This document shows positions 33,605 through 41,600 of a stretch of DNA of 60,291 bases, piece after piece. The DNA is from Streptosporangiaceae bacterium (GTDB taxonomy: Bacteria; Actinomycetota; Actinomycetes; Streptosporangiales; Streptosporangiaceae), in the NCBI GenBank assembly GCA_019245115.1, contig JAFARZ010000222.1, positions 1 to 60,291 on the forward strand. Reading direction: 5' to 3'. The notes beneath the pieces were generated by a model. It did no database searches. It was given only the letters and a program-made list of their open reading frames with translations, and had not been told where the DNA came from. The first letter of the stretch is position 1. Every line of letters begins with the position of its first letter. The position numbers and the translations under genes are program-made.

Positions 33605-34774
33605 TTAGCTCGCTTCGTACTCGGGAAGGCAGGCGCGGCAGGGGGTGCAGCCGACCTCCCTGGCCTCGGCCAGGGTCATTTTCTCGAGGTCGTCCTCGCC
33701 CATGAAACGGATGAGTATGCAGCTCGCGTTGTGATAGCGCGGCACGCCGGGCACTACCGTCACCTCTTGCCGCGGATCCGGTTCGGGGGCAGCGGAGGCC
33801 TCGGCCTTCTCCGTCGCGGTGCCGGGGGTTTCGGTGCCGGGGGTTTCGGTGCCGGGGGTTTCAGCCTGAGGGGTTTCGGCGTCAGGGGTTTCGGCGACCG
33901 CCTCGCCAGCGGTCGCGGCACTGGCCGTTTCGGTGCTGGCGGTGTCGGTGCTGGGGGTTTCGGTGTCGGCGGTTTCCTCGCTGGGGGCCTCGGCGCTCGC
34001 CGCATCGGGAGCCTCGGCGGGTATCCGGAGCGTCTCGTCTGCCGTGGCATCGGCGACGTCCGCCTCAGGCGCGGCCTCGGCGGTCGCCTCGGGCTCGACG
34101 GCCGATGCGGGCTCGACGGCCGATGCGGGCTCCACGGCCGATGCGGGCTCCACGGCCGCTTCCGGCTTGGCGGCCACCTCGGGCTTGGCGGCCACCTCGG
34201 GCTTGGCAGCCACCTCGGGCTTGGGGGTGGCTTCGGGTTCGGCTGGGCCGTGTTGCTCTACCGGGCGTTCCCGCTCTCCGAACCACTGGTCCCCGTACCG
34301 CGGCCGGTCCTCCGGACGGGGCGGCCGGACGTAAGCGGCGGTGTCGTAACGCGTCGGCTCGGAACCGGTATCGAAGCCCCCCGCCTCCGGCAGGCCGCTC
34401 CGGCGCTCCCCAGCCGGGGCGCTCCCGGAGGATTCGGTCCATCCAGACGTTTCCCAGGGAGCGTGGCTACCCGCCGTCGAAAGGTTCTGGGTGGCCGACC
34501 GGGCGGCCTCACCACCTGATCCGGCCGGCACGGCCACCGACTGCGTGGCCGCCTCGTCCGACTGACCGGTGTCTGTGGACCCGGCATCTGTGAACACATA
34601 GGCGGCCGGGCCGAACACCTCATCACGGTTGAGGCCGACTCCGATGATGAGGATCAGCAACGCGACGGCACTGACCCCGATCGCGACGTAAACGAGCGCC
34701 AGCTTGCTCATGACGGCCCCTGCTATCAGCAGGACGGACGCGACGACCACGAGCAAGGCACTGAACCGGATCAC
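33605..34774 (-). CDS. Membrane protein with repeat region and C-terminal Ada-like Cys4 domain
   Basis: This 389-aa protein has two membrane helices (about 5-22 and 27-46), then a long, low-complexity cytoplasmic region. That region has tandem hexapeptides: KPEVAA three to four times, VEPASA three times and ETPGT repeats. The last ~50 residues form a compact module, VPGVPRYHNASC ... CTPCRACLP, whose His/Cys pattern resembles the zinc-binding unit of Ada-type and related small domains. GTG 34774 has GGGAG seven bases upstream. It lies 39 bp after divIVA on the same strand, so it is in the division cluster's transcript. A scaffold or sensor role in division is speculative; I do not know a named family. 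Confidence 0.75.
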   Translation of the reverse strand: MIRFSALLVVVASVLLIAGAVMSKLALVYVAIGVSAVALLILIIGVGLNRDEVFGPAAYVFTDAGSTDTGQSDEAATQSVAVPAGSGGEAARSATQNLSTAGSHAPWETSGWTESSGSAPAGERRSGLPEAGGFDTGSEPTRYDTAAYVRPPRPEDRPRYGDQWFGERERPVEQHGPAEPEATPKPEVAAKPEVAAKPEVAAKPEAAVEPASAVEPASAVEPASAVEPEATAEAAPEADVADATADETLRIPAEAPDAASAEAPSEETADTETPSTDTASTETASAATAGEAVAETPDAETPQAETPGTETPGTETPGTATEKAEASAAPEPDPRQEVTVVPGVPRYHNASCILIRFMGEDDLEKMTLAEAREVGCTPCRACLPEYEAS

Positions 34775-34813
34775 GCGCGATCTCCCAGCGAGCGGGCCCT
34801 ACGCCGCGACCCC

Positions 34814-35659
34814 TTACCGCCGGTCGCGCGAGGGCGTTCCTTCTGATGTCCGGAAGCCGCCAGCGTGTACCTCGGGCACACCGTACTGCCCGGTACCCGG
34901 ACCACCGCCGTTGCGAGTCGGCTGACCGAGACCAGCAGGTATCGCAGGCTGTTGCGATGAGCCTACCGTGGGAAACACCCCGCTGTCAGTTACCCCTGCT
35001 TCCAGGTCGCGGAGCTGTCCCTCGAGGTAAGCCTTCAGCCTGCTGCGGTACTCGCGCTCGAAGGCGCGCAGGTCATCGACACGGCGCTCAAGTTCCTCGC
35101 GCTGCTGCACCAGCGAGCCCATCGCCTGACGGTGCCGCTCCTGCGCGTCGCGCTCCAGGCTCTCCGCGCGGGCCCGGGCATCGCCGGTGATCTGCTCCGC
35201 CTGACGGCGCGCCTTGGTCAGCACCTCGTCCGCCTCGCGGCGGGCCCGGCCGAGCGTCTCGTCGGCCTCCCGGCGCGCGTCGGCGATCGCCTGGTCCGCG
35301 GTCTGCTGCGCCAGCGAGAGCACACGGGCGGCGGTGTCCATGTTGTCCTCGATGTGCGGCATCCCGCCCATCATCACCGGTTCCGGCTGCCGCCGCTCCG
35401 GCTCGACACGCGGCTCAGGCGCCATCATGTCCGGCTTGGGATCGGACAGCGGGGAACTCAACGCCGGTACGGCCGACTTGCCACCACCACGCAGCACCTC
35501 GGCCAGCTTGGCCCGGAGTTCCTCGTTCTCCTGGATCAGCCGGTCGAGCTCGGCCTCGACCTCGTCGAGGAAGGCGTCGACCTCTTCCTCGTCATAGCCG
35601 GGCCTGAGCCTGGTCGTACTGAACTGCTTGTTCCGCACATCCGCGGGCGTCAGCGGCAT
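34814..35659 (-). CDS. divIVA: DivIVA/Wag31 polar growth scaffold
   Basis: This 281-aa coiled-coil protein marks cell poles and septa and directs apical cell-wall growth in actinobacteria. The conserved N-terminus MPLTPADVRNKQFS is followed by a first coiled coil (about 25-60) and a disordered Pro/Met-rich linker (about 65-105). A long coiled coil follows (about 110-230), then a Gly/Pro tail. ATG 35659 is chosen because it begins the family's canonical sequence and has GAGGAG five bases before it; twelve more upstream codons are open. It is the distal part of the ftsZ-yggS-sepF-yggT-divIVA run. Confidence 0.95.
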   Translation of the reverse strand: MPLTPADVRNKQFSTTRLRPGYDEEEVDAFLDEVEAELDRLIQENEELRAKLAEVLRGGGKSAVPALSSPLSDPKPDMMAPEPRVEPERRQPEPVMMGGMPHIEDNMDTAARVLSLAQQTADQAIADARREADETLGRARREADEVLTKARRQAEQITGDARARAESLERDAQERHRQAMGSLVQQREELERRVDDLRAFEREYRSRLKAYLEGQLRDLEAGVTDSGVFPTVGSSQQPAIPAGLGQPTRNGGGPGTGQYGVPEVHAGGFRTSEGTPSRDRR

Positions 35660-35708
35660 CTCGTCTCCTCGGCGCACTTGGACCGTGTTCCTCACGACGG
35701 TACCCGAA

Positions 35709-35996
35709 TCAAAGACGCGGCACGACCACTTCTAGCATGATCAAGACCACGATAAAGAGAACCATGAAGCTCAGATCCATGGCTACCATACCGAGCCGCA
35801 GTGGCGGGATGAAACGGCGAAGGAATTTGAGTGGCGGATCCGTTACGGTGAAGACACTTTCAGCTATCACCAGCAGGATCCCTGATGGATGCCAGTCGCG
35901 GGAGAAGGCCTGAATCCAGCTGAAGATCATCCTGACGATCAGGACGAAGAGGTAGATCGCCAGCACATATGTGAGGACTTCCTTCAGGATGCCCAC
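35709..35996 (-). CDS. YggT-family membrane protein
   Basis: This is a 95-aa protein with two membrane-helix pairs. The family motifs SWI (near 26-28) and TDPPLKFLRRFIPP (near 52-65) are present. YggT proteins flank sepF and divIVA in most Gram-positive division clusters and are linked to division or osmotic adaptation, with no enzymatic activity known. The start is GTG 35996. Confidence 0.92.
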   Translation of the reverse strand: MGILKEVLTYVLAIYLFVLIVRMIFSWIQAFSRDWHPSGILLVIAESVFTVTDPPLKFLRRFIPPLRLGMVAMDLSFMVLFIVVLIMLEVVVPRL

Positions 35997-36016
35997 AGGT
36001 CCGCCCGATCCTCGCC

Positions 36017-36043
36017 GCCGGTCCGGGCGCCAGCCCGGCCGGC
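36017..36043 (-). terminator. GC-rich stem-loop between sepF and yggT
   Basis: GCCGGTCCGGGC and GCCCGGCCGGC pair over 11 bp with one bulge around a 4-base loop. It lies in the 87-bp sepF-yggT gap without a T-run. It may be an attenuator or RNA-stabilising hairpin rather than a full stop. Confidence 0.35.
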
Positions 36044-36083
36044 ATCATTACTGCTCAGCGTCACGTCACCACTGCTTGTCCGT

Positions 36084-36584
36084 CTAGCTCTGATTGAAGA
36101 AGCCGCGCTCAGCGATGCGGGCCTTGTCCTCCGCGGTGACCTCGACGTTGGCCGGGGTCAGCAGGAAGACCTTGTTGGTGACCCGCTCGATCCCTCCGCG
36201 AAGGCCGAAGATCAGACCGGCCGCGAAGTCGACAAGACGCTTGGCGTCGCTGTCGACCATCTCGGTCAGGTTCATGATCACCGGAGTTCCCTCACGGAAG
36301 TGCTCTCCAATGGTACGCGCTTCATTGTAAGTGCGGGGATGGAGCGTTGTAATACGGGCGAGATCGGTCGTCTGCGCCACGTGTTCCGGACGCCACTCAG
36401 TGGCCTGATAACCACCGTAATCGTCGCGGGCAACGCGGGCGTCGGGCTCCTCGGGCACGTCCGCCCGCGGCTGCTGGTCGTCGTATTCCTCGTAGTCCTC
36501 ATAAGAGTCGTACTTGTCGCTGTAGCGGTGGTCGTCCTCCACGAGGCCGAGGTAGACCGCCATCTTGCGCATCGCGCTGGCCAT
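36084..36584 (-). CDS. sepF: Cell division protein SepF
   Basis: SepF (166 aa) anchors FtsZ to the membrane. The N-terminal amphipathic helix [17 protein letters not shown] is followed by a Tyr/Asp-rich linker (about 20-70). The globular dimer domain is about 75-160, with [28 protein letters not shown] and [20 protein letters not shown]. The length and motifs are typical of actinobacteria, in which SepF replaces FtsA/ZipA. ATG 36584 has GGAGGA seven bases upstream. Confidence 0.95.
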   Translation of the reverse strand: MASAMRKMAVYLGLVEDDHRYSDKYDSYEDYEEYDDQQPRADVPEEPDARVARDDYGGYQATEWRPEHVAQTTDLARITTLHPRTYNEARTIGEHFREGTPVIMNLTEMVDSDAKRLVDFAAGLIFGLRGGIERVTNKVFLLTPANVEVTAEDKARIAERGFFNQS

Positions 36585-36648
36585 CCGTCAGTCCTCCGTG
36601 CCCTGTACCCATCATCCCCAGCCGTTTTCGGCCCTCACGCGTCGGACA

Positions 36649-37347
36649 TTACCTGACGAGAGGCCCGCGAACGCCGAGCAACGCCGTACCAATTCGCAGG
36701 TGTGTCGCGCCAATCGCGACGGCTGCTTCGAGATCGGCGCTCATTCCGGCCGAGATGATGGTGGCCGCGGGCCGGACCGCACGCACTGCCGCGGCGCTGT
36801 CCAGCAGCTTTGTGAACGCCTCCATCGGATCCATCGACAGCGGCGCGATGGCCATGACGCCGCCGAGGACGAGCCCGGGTTCGTCCGCCAGGGCCTCGGC
36901 CAGCGCCGGCACATCCGCGGCGACCGCGCCGCCGCGGGCCGGATCGCCGTCCAGGCTGACCTCGACCAGGCACCGTAGCGTCCGCTCCGCTCGGTGCGCG
37001 GCGCGACCCAGCGCGCTAATCAGGCGGAGCCGGTCCACCGAGTGGACAACGCTGGCATACCGGGCGACGCTCGCGGCCTTGTTCGTCTGGAGCTGGCCGA
37101 TGAAGTGCCAGGTGATGTCGAGATCCTCGCAAGCCTCGGCCTTCGGCGCCGCTTCGGCGTCCCGGTTTTCCCCGATGTCGCGGACCCCCAGCTCGTACAG
37201 GAGGCGGACATCGGAGGCAGGCCAGGTCTTCGTCACCGCGATCAGCGTGACTTCTCCTGGGTCGCGCCCGGCGGAGGCGCACGCCGCCGCTATGCGCTGC
37301 CGCACGTCGGCCAGGTTGAGAGCAAGCTCTTCTTCCCTCCGTGCCAA
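36649..37347 (-). CDS. YggS-family PLP homeostasis protein
   Basis: This single-domain alanine-racemase-like barrel (232 aa) binds pyridoxal phosphate through Lys40 in AVTKTWP. HFIGQLQTNK near 82-91 and a C-terminal SAGMSADLEAAVAIGATHLRIGTALLG are conserved. It buffers PLP and affects amino-acid metabolism. The start is TTG 37347, preceded by CGCGGAGG at the very end of a dispersed repeat, so the repeat supplies its ribosome-binding site. The yfiH gene usual between ftsZ and yggS in Actinobacteria is absent. Confidence 0.9.
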   Translation of the reverse strand: MARREEELALNLADVRQRIAAACASAGRDPGEVTLIAVTKTWPASDVRLLYELGVRDIGENRDAEAAPKAEACEDLDITWHFIGQLQTNKAASVARYASVVHSVDRLRLISALGRAAHRAERTLRCLVEVSLDGDPARGGAVAADVPALAEALADEPGLVLGGVMAIAPLSMDPMEAFTKLLDSAAAVRAVRPAATIISAGMSADLEAAVAIGATHLRIGTALLGVRGPLVR

Positions 37348-37354
37348 TTTTTCC

Positions 37355-37500
37355 TCCGCGCCAAGGCGCTAATCCCTCCGCGCCAAGGCGCTAATCCCTC
37401 CGCGCCAAGGCCTCGCTGCGCTCGGCCGGCTTGGGTGCCACGGCGGGCTTACCGCCCCTTCGGGACGGCAATCCGCCGCGGCGCTCGCTTCGCTCGCTCA
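37355..37500. repeat. Dispersed GC-rich repeat family A, copy 2
   Basis: This fills most of the ftsZ-yggS gap. It begins with two short partial units (CCTCCGCGCCAAGGCGCTAAT) and one nearly full module with the CCGCCCCTTCGGGACGG hairpin. It then joins a word (CGCGGCCCTTTGGCTCG, near 37509) also found in the murG-murC junction repeat. Its yggS-facing end reads GGAGG on the minus strand. Confidence 0.8.
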
Positions 37501-37527
37501 TGGGCGCGCCGCGGCCCTTTGGCTCGC

Positions 37528-39204
37528 TCACTTTAGGAAGTCGGGGATGTCCAGATCATCGTCCTCCTCGAAGACGACCGGGCGCCGGCGGCTCGTGGCT
37601 ACCTCGAACGTCTTACCGGCGTTCTCGGCGTACGAACGGCGTGGCGTACCGGCGGTGGGGGCCGTCGGACCAGGGTCCTCCGAGCCCGCTTGCTGCGCAG
37701 GACTGGCCTGCTCTTCGGCTGGGGCCGTCGCCGGCCCTGCAGCCGTGGGTGAGGCCGCGGCTGGGGAGATCGCGGCTGAGGTCATGGATGAAGCTGGGTC
37801 GGCCTCGACGGCGGCCGCCGCAGCCACGGCCGAGGGGGCAGCCGACGAGTCCGGGACAACCGAAGCCGAGCCGCCCGCTGATGAGACCGGAGCTGATGAG
37901 ACCGGAGCCGACGAGGCTCGCACCTCGCCGCCCGACATCGCCGGCCCGGACGGCCCGGACGGCGCTGGTGCCGTCAGCCCGGGTGATGCCGGCACCTCGG
38001 CGACCGGAGCGCTCAGCAGCGGGTATGCGCCCGCCGGGCGGTAGGCGTCGGCCGGGCCGGAATCCTCGCCGAAAGCGGCGGCTGACCCGAACGATTGGGC
38101 AGAGGGCCGCCCCTGAAACGGCGCCTGCCCCTGCGAAGGCGCCTGGCCGGCGCCCGGGACCTGGGTCGGCCCGGAGTCGGCTAGCCCTGAACCACCCGAT
38201 CCCGCGTACGAGCTGGTGCCGTTGGCGGCGCCGCGAGCCGCTGCCATGGCACCCGACCTGCTCTCGTCGAAGCCGGCCGCGATCACCGTGACCCGCACCT
38301 CGTCGCCGAGCGCGTCGTCGATGACCGCGCCGAAGATGATGTTCGCGTCGACCGCGGCCGAGTTGGACACCAGTTGTGCCGCTTCGTTGATCTCGAACAG
38401 CCCGAGGTCCGAGCCGCCCTGGATGGACAGCAGCACTCCGTGCGCCCCGTCGATGGACGCCTCGAGCAACGGCGAGGAGATCGCCATTTCGGCGGCGGCC
38501 ACCGCCCGGTCGTCGCCCCGCGACGAGCCGATGCCCATCAGAGCCGATCCAGCCCCCGACATGACCGACTTCACGTCGGCGAAGTCAAGGTTGATCAATC
38601 CCGGCGTGGTGATCAAGTCGGTGATGCCCTGGACACCGGACAGGAGCACCTGGTCGGCCGCCTTGAACGCGTCGAGCACGCTCACGTGCCGGTCAGAGAT
38701 CGACAGCAGCCGGTCGTTGGGGATCACGATCAGCGTGTCCACCTCGCTGCGCAGCCGCTCGATCCCCACCTCGGCCTGCACGGCCCGCCGTTTGCCCTCG
38801 AAACCGAATGGCCGCGTCACCACGCCGATGGTGAGCGCGCCGAGCGACCGGGCGACGTTCGCGACCACCGGGGCGCCGCCCGTCCCGGTACCACCGCCCT
38901 CACCCGCGGTGACGAAGACCATGTCGGCGCCCTTGAGCACCTCTTCGATCTCTTCGCGGTGATCTTCGGCCGCCTTGGCGCCCACGTCCGGGTTCGCGCC
39001 CGCGCCCAGCCCTCTGGTAAGTTCACGGCCGACATCGAGCTTGACGTCGGCATCGCTCATGAGCAGCGCCTGCGCGTCGGTGTTGATCGCGATGAACTCG
39101 ACGCCCTTGAGCCCCTCTTCGATCATGCGGTTGACGGCGTTGACGCCGCCGCCGCCGATTCCGACGACTTTGATGACCGCCAGATAGTTCTGCGGTGCTG
39201 CCAC
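37528..39204 (-). CDS. ftsZ: Cell division GTPase FtsZ, long C-terminal linker
   Basis: FtsZ (558 aa) is the tubulin-like GTPase that forms the Z-ring. The N-terminal GTP site includes [15 protein letters not shown] near 13-27 and the signature [13 protein letters not shown] near 103-115; the T7 loop [11 protein letters not shown] is near 205-215. The core ends near residue 320. A roughly 215-residue Ala/Ser/Pro/Gly-rich linker leads to the C-terminal peptide [11 protein letters not shown] that binds SepF. Actinobacterial FtsZ is usually about 400-480 aa, so the linker is exceptionally long. GTG 39204 begins [11 protein letters not shown]; 15 upstream codons are rejected. A strong promoter lies about 95 bp upstream. 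Confidence 0.97.
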   Translation of the reverse strand: MAAPQNYLAVIKVVGIGGGGVNAVNRMIEEGLKGVEFIAINTDAQALLMSDADVKLDVGRELTRGLGAGANPDVGAKAAEDHREEIEEVLKGADMVFVTAGEGGGTGTGGAPVVANVARSLGALTIGVVTRPFGFEGKRRAVQAEVGIERLRSEVDTLIVIPNDRLLSISDRHVSVLDAFKAADQVLLSGVQGITDLITTPGLINLDFADVKSVMSGAGSALMGIGSSRGDDRAVAAAEMAISSPLLEASIDGAHGVLLSIQGGSDLGLFEINEAAQLVSNSAAVDANIIFGAVIDDALGDEVRVTVIAAGFDESRSGAMAAARGAANGTSSYAGSGGSGLADSGPTQVPGAGQAPSQGQAPFQGRPSAQSFGSAAAFGEDSGPADAYRPAGAYPLLSAPVAEVPASPGLTAPAPSGPSGPAMSGGEVRASSAPVSSAPVSSAGGSASVVPDSSAAPSAVAAAAAVEADPASSMTSAAISPAAASPTAAGPATAPAEEQASPAQQAGSEDPGPTAPTAGTPRRSYAENAGKTFEVATSRRRPVVFEEDDDLDIPDFLK

Positions 39205-39296
39205 GAGGAGGGCCCTTTCCGCTCGTCCTAGTTCGCCGTCAGGCTTCACCTTCAGGTTAAGATTTAGAGTTTTTGCCGTCCGCGCGATTCATAGGG

Positions 39297-39325
39297 ACAG
39301 TAGGGTGAGGCGGCATCAGGGTCAA
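39297..39325 (-). promoter_or_regulatory. ftsZ promoter (SigA/HrdB type)
   Basis: On the minus strand, -35 TTGACC (39325-39320), a 17-bp spacer and -10 TACTGT (39302-39297) form a near-consensus housekeeping promoter in the AT-richer ftsQ-ftsZ gap. A dedicated ftsZ promoter here is typical of actinobacteria. Confidence 0.7.
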
Positions 39326-39353
39326 CAAACACGATCAGCGTGTCGCGAGATTC

Positions 39354-40136
39354 TCACTGCTTGGTCATCGCCATTCCAGGCGCGCTTACGTCGTAGTACC
39401 GCGCGTGAGTGCTCATGAGGATATCCAGCACCCGCGCCTTGTCGCTGGCTCGGCCCGTGTCGCCCCACACCACTGTCACCCCGCTGCTGAGCAGGACCGT
39501 TACCTGGCCATCAGGCACCGAAACCGACTTGACCGACGCGCGCAGCCGGGCCGGCAGTTCACTGAGCACGGCGGAAGCCATGCCCACCGACGGATCGCCG
39601 CGCAGGGCCGAGACCGCTGATCCCGCCACGGGCATATACAACGGCATCCGGCCCGGTCGCGTCGCTGACCACCGCACCACGACACCGGCCGGGTCGATCA
39701 GGTCGAAGCCGCGCTGTACAGCCACGGCCAGCGTGGCGGTCCGTTCCCGCACCTTGATGACCACGCGGTCTGGCCACGACTTGACCACCTGCACGCTCTG
39801 TACCTGCTGGATGCTCGCCACCCTGGCCTGGACCTGGGCGGTGTCGACGCGCACCATCGGGGTGCCGGGCTTGACGCCGGCCATGGCCAGCACCGCGGTC
39901 GACGGCACCAGGTGCGTGCCGGTCACCACGACGGAACGGACCACGAGCAGCCGGGAGCCGAGCAGCGCCCACGCCACGGCGGCCACGATGCCCACCATGG
40001 CCAGCCCGAAGAACGCTGTTCTCCAGCTCGCTCGCCTCCGGCGCGCTTTGAGCCGCTGCCTTCCTTCGTCGCTCGTACCTCGCTCCTCAGTCCAGGCATC
40101 GGCGCGCGCCTTTGGCTCGCTCGCGGGGCCGCTCAC
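39354..40136 (-). CDS. ftsQ: Cell division protein FtsQ
   Basis: FtsQ (260 aa) is a bitopic divisome protein. It has a cytoplasmic Arg-rich N-terminus, one membrane helix at about 37-56, then POTRA (SVVVTGTHLVPSTAVLAMAG near 63-82) and the FtsQ beta domain. GTG 40136 overlaps the murC stop as GTGA with GGAGG seven bases upstream. The first ~33 residues (SEPKARADAWTEERGTSDEG...) are encoded by a DNA module also found at the murG-murC junction. There an ATG opens MurC; here the same position is ACG (Thr) and is read through. Confidence 0.9.
   Translation of the reverse strand: MSGPASEPKARADAWTEERGTSDEGRQRLKARRRRASWRTAFFGLAMVGIVAAVAWALLGSRLLVVRSVVVTGTHLVPSTAVLAMAGVKPGTPMVRVDTAQVQARVASIQQVQSVQVVKSWPDRVVIKVRERTATLAVAVQRGFDLIDPAGVVVRWSATRPGRMPLYMPVAGSAVSALRGDPSVGMASAVLSELPARLRASVKSVSVPDGQVTVLLSSGVTVVWGDTGRASDKARVLDILMSTHARYYDVSAPGMAMTKQ
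40030..40127. repeat. Junction module B, murC-ftsQ copy
   Basis: About 98 bp resembling 41502-41600 in the same orientation, with roughly 85% identity by eye. Shared words are GCTCGCCTCCGG, CGAGGTACGAG/CGAAGAATGAG on the minus strand, GCTCCTCAGTCCAGGC and CCTTTGGCTCG. It encodes the N-terminal tail of FtsQ. Confidence 0.75.
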
Positions 40137-41548
40137 TTGAGCGCCTCCAGTATCCGGGGCCCGAGCTTGGTCACGTCGCCCGCTCCCATGGTGAGCACCA
40201 CGTCGCCTGGCTTGGCCAGCTTGGCGACCAGCTCGCTGACCTGGTCCATGTCCGGCACGAAGCACCCCCGCCCGTTCGGAATGTTGTTTACCACCAGCTC
40301 GCCGGTCACCCCGGGTTGCGGATCCTCGCGGGCTGCGTAGATATCCAGCACGATGGCCTCGTCGGCCAGCCCGAGCGAAGCCCCGAACCCGGCCGCGAAC
40401 AACCTGGTCCGGCTGTACAGGTGCGGCTGGAAAACGGCGATGACCCGCCCGCCTGCAACCAGGTCCCGGGCCGCCCGCAGGTCCGCGGCCAGCTCGGTCG
40501 GATGGTGCGCGTAGCTGTCCAGCACCAGGACGCCGCCGGCCTCGCCCTTCGGCTCCATCCGCCTTCGCGCGCCGCGATAACCGGCCAGCGCCGCCGTCAC
40601 CCGGGGGGGCGCGAAACCCAGCTCGACCGCCATGGCGAAGGCCGCCGTAGCGTTGAGTGCGTTGTGCCGGCCCGGGACTCGCAACGTCAATTGACTAAAT
40701 ATTTCGCCGAACGGACTGTGGCTCGACTCGACGCTGAAGCTGATCGCCATCCCGGCTGGCCGGATATCGGCGAGCACGTAATCGGCTCGTGGTGACTCTC
40801 CGTACCGGCGGACTCGCGCGGGATCGAGCCCGGCGGCCACGGATTCCGCGCCGGGGTCGTCGGCGCAGGTCATCACCAGCCCGCTGACCCGCCGGCCGAA
40901 CTCGGTGAACACGCTCTTGATGTCGGCGAGGTCCGCGTAGTTGTCGAGGTGATCCGCCTCCACGTTGGTGATCACCGCGGCGTCCGGGGACAGCAGCAGG
41001 AACGAACGGTCGCTCTCGTCCGCCTCGGCCACGAAGTCCATGCCGGCCCCGTCCTCGGCGCCCAGCCCGGTCTCGGCCAGCACGCCGCCGATCGCGTAGC
41101 CGGGATCGGCGCCGCATTCCCGCAGCACGGTGGTGAGCATCGACGTCGTCGTCGTCTTCCCGTGGGTCCCGGCCACCGCGATGACCCGCCGTCCCGCCAT
41201 CACCGAAGCCAGCGCCGCCGCCCGGTGCAGCACCCGCATGCCCCGCCGGTTCGCCTCGGTCAGCTCGGGGTTGTCCGCCCGGATGGCGCTGGACACCACC
41301 AGCGTATCCCCCGCGCCGAGGTCGCCCAGGTTAGTGGCCGCGTGCCCGATGTGCACGCCGGCGCCGAGCCCGGCCAGCTCATCGAGCAGCGCGGAAGGCG
41401 TGCTGTCGCTGCCCGATACCGCCATTCCCCTGGTCAGCATGATCCGCGCGATGCCGGACATGCCGGCCCCGCCCATGCCGACGAAATGCACTCTGCCTTC
41501 TGCTCGCCTCCGGGCCGCTTCGAGCCGCCGCCTTCCCTCGTCGCTCAT
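40133..41548 (-). CDS. murC: UDP-N-acetylmuramate--L-alanine ligase
   Basis: MurC (471 aa) adds L-Ala to UDP-MurNAc. The UDP-binding Rossmann start VHFVGMGGAGMSGIA is near 20-34 and the ATP loop GTHGKTTTT at 127-135. The conserved EADESDRSF is near 183-191 and DSYAHHPTE near 345. ATG 41548 has GAGGAG six bases upstream. The first 18 residues (MSDEGRRRLEAARRRAEG) precede the usual MurC start and come from junction module B. Coupling with murG is tight: the murG stop lies inside this ribosome-binding site. Confidence 0.95.
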   Translation of the reverse strand: MSDEGRRRLEAARRRAEGRVHFVGMGGAGMSGIARIMLTRGMAVSGSDSTPSALLDELAGLGAGVHIGHAATNLGDLGAGDTLVVSSAIRADNPELTEANRRGMRVLHRAAALASVMAGRRVIAVAGTHGKTTTTSMLTTVLRECGADPGYAIGGVLAETGLGAEDGAGMDFVAEADESDRSFLLLSPDAAVITNVEADHLDNYADLADIKSVFTEFGRRVSGLVMTCADDPGAESVAAGLDPARVRRYGESPRADYVLADIRPAGMAISFSVESSHSPFGEIFSQLTLRVPGRHNALNATAAFAMAVELGFAPPRVTAALAGYRGARRRMEPKGEAGGVLVLDSYAHHPTELAADLRAARDLVAGGRVIAVFQPHLYSRTRLFAAGFGASLGLADEAIVLDIYAAREDPQPGVTGELVVNNIPNGRGCFVPDMDQVSELVAKLAKPGDVVLTMGAGDVTKLGPRILEALK

Positions 41549-41600
41549 TCTTCGCTCCTCAGTCCAGGCGGTGGCGCGGCCCTTTGGCTCGGTCAGGCCC
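41502..41600. repeat. Junction module B, murG-murC copy
   Basis: This is the partner of 40030-40127. It encodes, on the minus strand, the end of MurG (RAKGPDRAKGPRHRLD), the murC ribosome-binding site GAGGAG, and the first 18 MurC residues. An 18-bp unit (CCCTTTGGCTCGG...) is duplicated just beyond it at about 41578-41610. Confidence 0.75.
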
